From an uncultured Desulfovibrio sp. (lineage in GTDB: Bacteria; Desulfobacterota; Desulfovibrionia; Desulfovibrionales; Desulfovibrionaceae): a stretch of 10,819 bases of DNA. Where the stretch lies: assembly GCA_900553145.1 (NCBI GenBank), contig USCL01000112.1:1-10819 (forward strand), given 5' to 3'. The notes below the pieces were generated by a model, which was not told where the DNA came from, did no database searches, and saw nothing but the letters and a program-made list of their open reading frames with translations. Each line of letters opens with the position of its first letter. The stretch's first letter is position 1. Shown here one piece after another: positions 6,846 through 10,819 of this stretch. The position numbers and the translations under genes were made by a program.

Positions 6846-6867
6846 GGCGGTACAAATATGTACCGCC
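6846..6867. promoter_or_regulatory. Perfect 9-bp-arm palindrome, likely operator
   Basis: The arms GGCGGTACA (6846-6854) and TGTACCGCC (6859-6867) flank AATA. It overlaps the possible -10 of a leftward bioB promoter and sits about 150 bp upstream of the predicted sigma-54 start at 7007. It could be a repressor site for bioB or an enhancer site for the rightward promoter. It does not match the BirA operator pattern I know, nor the TGTAA-N7-TTACA sites near tctB. Confidence 0.5.
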
Positions 6868-6885
6868 GTGCGGCTTCCGTTACAA
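6857..6885 (-). promoter_or_regulatory. Possible sigma-70 promoter for bioB-bioD
   Basis: On the minus strand TTGTAA (6885-6880) and TACATA (6862-6857) are 17 bp apart, matching -35 at 4 of 6 and -10 at 3 of 6 positions. The -10 lies within the 6846-6867 palindrome, as expected for a repressed promoter. The leader would be about 240 nt. A weaker alternative is TTGCAC-N17-TATCCG nearer the gene. Confidence 0.3.
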
Positions 6886-6980
6886 AAAAGCTCCGCACGC
6901 CGGAACCAAACATGACATGCTGAAAGCAAGCCGCCGTATGAAAACGGCATATATCAGCGTATTAGCGGAACCATGCCCTC

Positions 6981-6996
6981 TGGCACACTGATTGCT
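6981..6996 (+). promoter_or_regulatory. Second sigma-54 (-24/-12) promoter, rightward, with no gene directly behind it
   Basis: TGGCACACTGATTGCT fits the sigma-54 consensus TGGCACR-N4-TTGCW. The GG (6982-6983) and GC (6994-6995) are exactly 10 bp apart and a T-run follows. The predicted start is about 7007. The next plausible protein gene, the kinase, begins 700 bp further on, so the direct product may be an RNA or a long leader. Confidence 0.75.
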
Positions 6997-7006
6997 TTTT
7001 TCGGAA

Positions 7007-7164
7007 GACGTCAACGGTCGCTCCTGCGGGCCTTCAAAAGGCCCCGTGGCCCAGTGCGGCAACGGCCACGCGAAGCTCCGGGAGTGCGCTGAAAACTCCT
7101 GTCAGCGCACCTCTTCCGGGGTGCCGGTCCCCATCCTCATCCGCCGGTGCCCCGGGGTGACGTC
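7007..7164 (+). ncRNA. Candidate structured RNA transcribed from the sigma-54 promoter
   Basis: From the predicted +1 the sequence folds into a closed multi-stem design. The closing stem is GACGTCA (7007-7013) with TGACGTC (7158-7164). Hairpin A is GGGCCTT/AAGGCCC (7028-7034, 7038-7044) and hairpin B is CGTGGCC/GGCCACG (7045-7051, 7064-7070). Hairpin C is GTGCGCTGA/TCAGCGCAC (7084-7092, 7102-7110). Hairpin D is a 12-bp stem (7116-7127 with 7144-7155). D contains two adjacent G-U pairs that are allowed only in the plus-strand RNA. No known family is recognised, and no U-rich terminator follows, so the 3' end is uncertain. Alternatives are a leader of the kinase mRNA or a cluster of palindromic repeats. 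Confidence 0.45.
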
Positions 7165-7314
7165 CATCCCTCAAAAAAAACGCCCCTCCCTCCCGCCGGG
7201 CATCCCATCCCCTCGATCTAACTGGTTGCGGCGATACACCCCAAATCTTCCATCCCGGGAAAGCTCCGCAAGATGCGGCCCCCGCCTCTTCGGCCATTCC
7301 CCCGGCAACCCCTT

Positions 7315-7360
7315 GCTTCGCCGGACGGAAGCCGTAAACGTCCGGTTGCGCCAGCGAAGC
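7315..7360. repeat. Composite inverted repeat
   Basis: The outer arms GCTTCGC (7315-7321) and GCGAAGC (7354-7360) enclose inner arms CGGACG (7322-7327) and CGTCCG (7339-7344), with a 9-base bulge on the right side. Fifteen bases of its left half recur inside bioD at 5422-5436. It could be an RNA hairpin in the same transcript or a dispersed palindromic element. Confidence 0.4.
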
Positions 7361-7625
7361 GGTATCCCGCAAAAAACAGATTATGGGAAAAGGCATGAGG
7401 CAAACGTCCGCCCGCTAGGCACCTCTTGCCCGACCTCCCCCGGAGCCTGAAAGGGACCCGCATGAATGGGATCACATCGCCAAGGCGGGCAAAACACCAC
7501 TTGCCGCAAAGAGAAAACGAAAGGCATGCCGTAGCCGGATCACCCCCTTCCGGCGCTTGCGGCCGGCGAGCGGACTCGTGGAGCGAAAAACTTCTTTAGC
7601 GAGGTGCGCAAGGGGTGAAAACCGG

Positions 7626-7654
7626 TTGCGGGCCGCAGGCCAACAGGCTAAGAT
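7626..7654 (+). promoter_or_regulatory. Possible sigma-70 promoter for the hybrid kinase
   Basis: TTGCGG (7626-7631) and TAAGAT (7649-7654) are separated by 17 bp, with the start predicted near 7661 and a leader of about 47 nt. Both boxes are partial matches (-35 3/6, -10 4/6). No strong Shine-Dalgarno precedes the ATG at 7708. Confidence 0.35.
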
Positions 7655-7707
7655 CGTTCCATCATCAACGTTCCTGAACCTGCCGTCCGCAAACGCACTC
7701 CGACCGC

Positions 7708-10662
7708 ATGCCAAAACGCCTTACCCTGTTCGCCCCCGTCCTGCTCGCCGTCATCCTGTCCATCGGGATCATGGCGTGGTTCGGCTATCACAACGCCAAG
7801 GAGATCCTCGAACAGGAACTCGTCGCCCACCAAAAGATGATTGCCCAGAGCGCCGTCGACGCCATCCACACCTATTTCACCGGCATCACGGAAAACGTCG
7901 AAACAATCGCCGCCTCCGGCCCCATCCGGCGGCTGCTCAAGGACCCGGCATCGGCGGAGGACATGGATTCGGCGCGGCGCTTTACCCGCCTGTTCATCCG
8001 CCATCAGTCGGATATGCCGAACCTCAACCTTCTCGATAAGGAAGGCCGGACAATCCTCAGCTCCACCACGGCCATGCCCGGCATCAACCGGAATATCCGT
8101 ACCGATTTATCCGGCATGGCCGAGCCTTCCTTCGGCAGCACCGTCAATGGGGACGGGAAACCCATGGCCTACGTCAGCGCCCCCGTATACGGCAACGGCG
8201 AACACCTCGGTGAAGTCGTCGTCATCATTGATTTCGAAAATTTTCTGCAAAGCTGGAAGCGCACGGCCTCCATTGCCCCGAGCGGCGGCTATTTCCACAT
8301 CATCAACGCGCAGGGCAAAGTTCTGGCCTCGTGGAACAGCGAAGCGCCTCCGGACAACATGCTGAGCCCCGGCAAGCAAAACATCTTCCACCAGCCGGAA
8401 GGGCAGCTTATCCGTTTCGCCTCCAGAGACCGGCACACCAGCCTCGGCATCTGGTTCCCCATCCCGTCTACGGATTGGCGCATCCTCATGGCCGTAAACG
8501 AAAGCAAAGTCCTTGGCCCGGCCAACATTCTCCGCGACGGCACGCTGGCCATCAGCGGGGCCACGGGGCTGCTGCTGCTCCTTCTCGTCTGGGTGCTCTT
8601 AAGTTCGCTCACCCGGCAAATCCGCGAAAAGAACCTCCAGCTTGACGCCATCTCTTCCCACCTGCTCGGCGGGCTGCTCATCACGAGGCTGGATCCGCTC
8701 TTTACCCTCCTTTACGCCAACGACGGCTACCTCAATATGGTGGGCTATACCCGGAACCAGCTCCGCAAGGAAAAGCGCAACGCGGCCATCGCCCTCTGCG
8801 CGTCCGAAGATCGGGACGCAACGGCACAGGCGATATTCAGCCAGCTTTCCCGGAACGGGACGCTCTCGCTCGAACACCGCCTCCAACGGCGGGACGGAAC
8901 CCGTTTATGGGCCCTCATCCGGGGGCGGCAGGTGAACGATCCCGCACTGGGGGAAATCGGCGTATGGGTCATCATCGACGTCACCGAACAGAAGGAAACG
9001 CAGCTTGCCTTTGAGCGCCAGTCCCGTGAGCTGGAAACGCTTGTCCAGCAGGTTTCGGCCAGCGAAAACAGGCTCAAGTTCCTCGTGGACAACGCAAGCA
9101 TCCCCTTATGGTCCACGGATCTCGAAACGGGGATCATTTCCTACAACGAATACGTCTGCCGCATGCTGGGCTGGCCTGAAGACGTGCAGCACATGACGCT
9201 CCCGGACCTTCTTCTCCGGTGCCATCCCGACGATGTGGAGCGCGTGCGCGACGTGTTCAATCGGTTTTCCACTGGCGATGCCGGCGAAATGCTGGAATAT
9301 GAATACCGGGTGCGCGACGGGAACGGGAACTGGCGGTGGATATTGGTCAAGGGGCAAAAGGCGATCAACCCGCTCACCCACAAGACCGGGCGGGTGGGCA
9401 TCGTCATCGACAACCATGCCCGCAAGCAAGAGGCGCTCGACACCCTCCAGCGCGCCGCCGAGCTTGAAGCGCAGGTGCAGGCGCGCACGGCGGAACTCGC
9501 GGCCCGCAACGCCGAGCTGCTCAAAAGCCAGCAGGAGGCGTTGGAAGCCACCCGTGCCAAAAGCGAGTTCCTTGCCACCATGAGCCATGAAATCCGTACG
9601 CCCATGAACGGGATCATCGGCCTGACGTACCTTGCGCTCCAGCGCGAATGCCCTGCCGTCGTTGCGGACTACCTCTCCAAGATCGACGTCACCGCCAAGA
9701 CGCTGCTGCGGATCATCAACGACATCCTCGACTTTTCCAAAGTCGAATCCGGCAAGATGGACTTCGAGGAAATCCCGTTCCGGCTCTCGGAAGTGCTCGA
9801 CAACACCCTCCAGATGTTCGCCCACGCCGTAAAGGAAAAGGGGCTCTCACTGCGTCTCGACGTCGGGGAAGACGTGCCGCAATCGCTTGTGGGCGACCCC
9901 ACGCGGCTCGGGCAGATCCTCCTCAACCTTGTGGGCAACGCCACGAAGTTCACGCACGAAGGCAGCGTGACCCTCCTCGTCCGGTGCGTGGAGGCGGACC
10001 AGCAGACCGTCACGCTCGGTTTCGCCGTACGGGACACGGGCATCGGCATCCCTGCGGACAAACTCCCCACGCTCTTCCAGCCCTTCATCCAGGCGGACAT
10101 GTCGGTTTCCCGGCGTTACGGCGGCACGGGCCTCGGCCTTGCCATCACGCGGGTGCTGGTCCAGCATATGGGCGGAACGATCCATGTACGCAGCGTGACG
10201 GGCAAAGGGTCCACATTCAGCTTCACGCTCCGCTTCCGCCGGCCCGCCGCCGTACTCAGGGAAGCCGAGGCCAATGCGCCGGACAACACGCCCGTACCGC
10301 TCGACGGGCTCCGGGTCCTGCTCGCCGAAGACAATGACATCAACCAGATAGTCGCCACTGAAATCCTGAAGATGAAGGGCATTGCTGTGGATGTGGCCTG
10401 CAACGGGCTTGAAGCCGTGGACATGGCGCGTTCCGGGGCCTACGACGCGATCCTCATGGATATCCAGATGCCGGGGCTGGACGGCATCGAAGCGACGCGG
10501 CGCATCCGGGCCTTCCTGCCGGACATCCCCATTATTGCCATGACCGCCCACACCATGAAGGGCGATGCCGAAAGGTGCCTTGAAGCGGGCATGCAGGATC
10601 ACGTCGCCAAACCCATTGATCCCGAGGCGCTTTTCGCCGCGCTGCAACGGATACGCCGGTAA
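7708..10662 (+). CDS. Hybrid sensor histidine kinase with periplasmic Cache-like sensor, two PAS domains and a receiver
   Basis: Inner-membrane signal transducer of 984 residues. The N-terminal membrane segment (about 7-26) and a second (about 280-300) bracket a periplasmic region of some 250 residues that resembles a double Cache sensor, for small-molecule ligands. In the cytoplasm come PAS 1 (about 311-427), a short coiled coil, PAS 2 (about 453-572), and a Glu/Ala-rich coiled coil (575-620). HisKA follows with phospho-acceptor H627 in MSHEIRTPMNG. The ATPase has N740/N744 in the N box, DTGIGIP (776-782) and GGTGLGLA (805-812). The C-terminal receiver has acidic pair E874/D875, phospho-acceptor D918, T946 and K968. 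All catalytic residues are present. There is no HPt or DNA-binding domain, so phosphate must pass to a partner encoded elsewhere. An in-frame stop at 7675 limits upstream starts, and the N-terminal helix supports the ATG at 7708. Confidence 0.93.
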   Translation: MPKRLTLFAPVLLAVILSIGIMAWFGYHNAKEILEQELVAHQKMIAQSAVDAIHTYFTGITENVETIAASGPIRRLLKDPASAEDMDSARRFTRLFIRHQSDMPNLNLLDKEGRTILSSTTAMPGINRNIRTDLSGMAEPSFGSTVNGDGKPMAYVSAPVYGNGEHLGEVVVIIDFENFLQSWKRTASIAPSGGYFHIINAQGKVLASWNSEAPPDNMLSPGKQNIFHQPEGQLIRFASRDRHTSLGIWFPIPSTDWRILMAVNESKVLGPANILRDGTLAISGATGLLLLLLVWVLLSSLTRQIREKNLQLDAISSHLLGGLLITRLDPLFTLLYANDGYLNMVGYTRNQLRKEKRNAAIALCASEDRDATAQAIFSQLSRNGTLSLEHRLQRRDGTRLWALIRGRQVNDPALGEIGVWVIIDVTEQKETQLAFERQSRELETLVQQVSASENRLKFLVDNASIPLWSTDLETGIISYNEYVCRMLGWPEDVQHMTLPDLLLRCHPDDVERVRDVFNRFSTGDAGEMLEYEYRVRDGNGNWRWILVKGQKAINPLTHKTGRVGIVIDNHARKQEALDTLQRAAELEAQVQARTAELAARNAELLKSQQEALEATRAKSEFLATMSHEIRTPMNGIIGLTYLALQRECPAVVADYLSKIDVTAKTLLRIINDILDFSKVESGKMDFEEIPFRLSEVLDNTLQMFAHAVKEKGLSLRLDVGEDVPQSLVGDPTRLGQILLNLVGNATKFTHEGSVTLLVRCVEADQQTVTLGFAVRDTGIGIPADKLPTLFQPFIQADMSVSRRYGGTGLGLAITRVLVQHMGGTIHVRSVTGKGSTFSFTLRFRRPAAVLREAEANAPDNTPVPLDGLRVLLAEDNDINQIVATEILKMKGIAVDVACNGLEAVDMARSGAYDAILMDIQMPGLDGIEATRRIRAFLPDIPIIAMTAHTMKGDAERCLEAGMQDHVAKPIDPEALFAALQRIRR

Positions 10663-10731
10663 AGATCCCGCATTCCATAGCCAGCCCTTCAAATGCATCC
10701 TGCGCCAAAAGGACACCTTCGTCCTCCGGCC

Positions 10732-10762
10732 CCGGAAGCCCTTCACAGGCGGCGGCTTTCGG
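10732..10762 (+). terminator. Hairpin between the kinase and the next gene, possible terminator or leader stem
   Basis: CCGGAAGCC (10732-10740) pairs with GGCTTTCGG (10754-10762) with one G-U pair and a 13-base loop, about 70 bp past the kinase stop. No T-run follows. It ends just before the ribosome-binding region of the next gene, so it might affect that gene's translation instead. Confidence 0.3.
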
Positions 10763-10776
10763 GGTAGGCTTCCACC

Positions 10777-10819
10777 ATGTCACATTTCCTGTATATATCG
10801 GACGTGTTTTGTCCCTGGT
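10777..10819 (+). CDS. Start of a DsbA/FrnE-like thioredoxin-fold protein, cut by the window edge
   Basis: The ATG at 10777 opens a frame reading MSHFLYISDVFCPW, and the next codon begins with T, as expected for Cys. The pattern of a beta strand followed by D-x-F/V-CPWC is the N-terminal active-site strand of DsbA-family thiol oxidoreductases. No signal peptide precedes it, so a cytoplasmic FrnE-like or 2-hydroxychromene-isomerase-like member is more likely than a periplasmic DsbA. GGGTAGG lies 8 bases upstream as a fair ribosome-binding site. Only 14 codons are visible. Confidence 0.6.
   Translation, partial: MSHFLYISDVFCPW

Larger units (their letters stand above)
6604..7707. other. 1.1-kb intergenic region without a convincing protein gene
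   Basis: Open frames here on either strand lack recognisable domains, good ribosome-binding sites and natural protein composition. The region holds control elements listed separately: a candidate bioB promoter with palindrome, a rightward sigma-54 promoter, a chain of hairpins from 7007 to 7164, a composite hairpin at 7315-7360 and a sigma-70-like promoter before the kinase. Smaller palindromes occur at 6708-6723 (CGAAAAA/TTTTTCG) and 7266-7278 (CCGCA/TGCGG). Confidence 0.6.

Noticed and set aside
7173..7180. Run of eight A (T-run on the minus strand) as an intrinsic terminator
   Set aside because: The preceding minus-strand sequence offers only a 4-bp stem, and no gene on that strand would need ending there.
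7034..7396. 120-codon minus-strand frame in the intergenic region
   Set aside because: No family resemblance, Gly/Ala/Arg-rich, and it runs across the hairpins. Other minus-strand frames at 7218-7475 and 7472-7714 fail similarly.
6992..7450. 152-codon plus-strand frame behind the second sigma-54 promoter
   Set aside because: It starts at a TTG inside the -12 box, before the predicted transcript start. It has no ribosome-binding site and a Pro/Arg/Ser composition without any recognisable domain.
7165..7500. Cobalamin or other known riboswitch upstream of the kinase or on the opposite strand
   Set aside because: I looked for conserved boxes and found none. The hairpins do not match any riboswitch core I know.
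1..10819. CRISPR array, tRNA or insertion sequence
   Set aside because: No regularly spaced repeats, no cloverleaf with the conserved T-arm sequence, and no transposase or terminal repeats were seen by eye.

Overview
This high-GC bacterial window reads like a member of the Desulfovibrionaceae or a related anaerobe. That is an inference from the gene set: sigma-54-controlled TctAB transport, an anaerobe-type biotin synthase and a Cache/PAS hybrid kinase. No rRNA or other decisive marker is present.

Layout. (1) 51-1991, minus: a sigma-54 enhancer-binding regulator of the AcoR type (GAF, PAS, AAA+, Fis-type HTH). (2) 1992-2344: an AT-rich control region with three 17-bp sites of form TGTnA-N7-TTACA and a sigma-54 promoter firing rightwards. 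(3) 2345-4386, plus: tctB and tctA, the two membrane subunits of a tripartite tricarboxylate transporter, with no solute-binding tctC in view. (4) 4388-6603, minus: bioB then bioD, overlapping by 4 bp. bioD carries an 88-codon in-frame insertion and a tail of about 85 codons that runs through a large inverted repeat to within 1 bp of tctA. (5) 6604-7707: an 1.1-kb region without a convincing protein gene. It holds a perfect palindrome, a second near-consensus sigma-54 promoter, and from its predicted start a chain of hairpins that looks like a structured RNA. (6) 7708-10662, plus: a 984-residue hybrid sensor histidine kinase. (7) 10777-end: the first 14 codons of a DsbA/thioredoxin-fold protein (FCPW, cut before the second Cys).

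How the parts fit. The regulator most likely senses a small molecule through GAF/PAS, binds the repeated TGTnA/TTACA sites and drives tctBA from the sigma-54 promoter, while its own promoter region carries two of the sites. bioB-bioD form the last two steps of biotin synthesis and are a separate, convergent unit. The kinase may be expressed from its own sigma-70-like promoter or as the distal part of the second sigma-54 transcript. The most interesting points are the second sigma-54 promoter with its structured RNA, the enlarged bioD, and the altered cysteine set of BioB.
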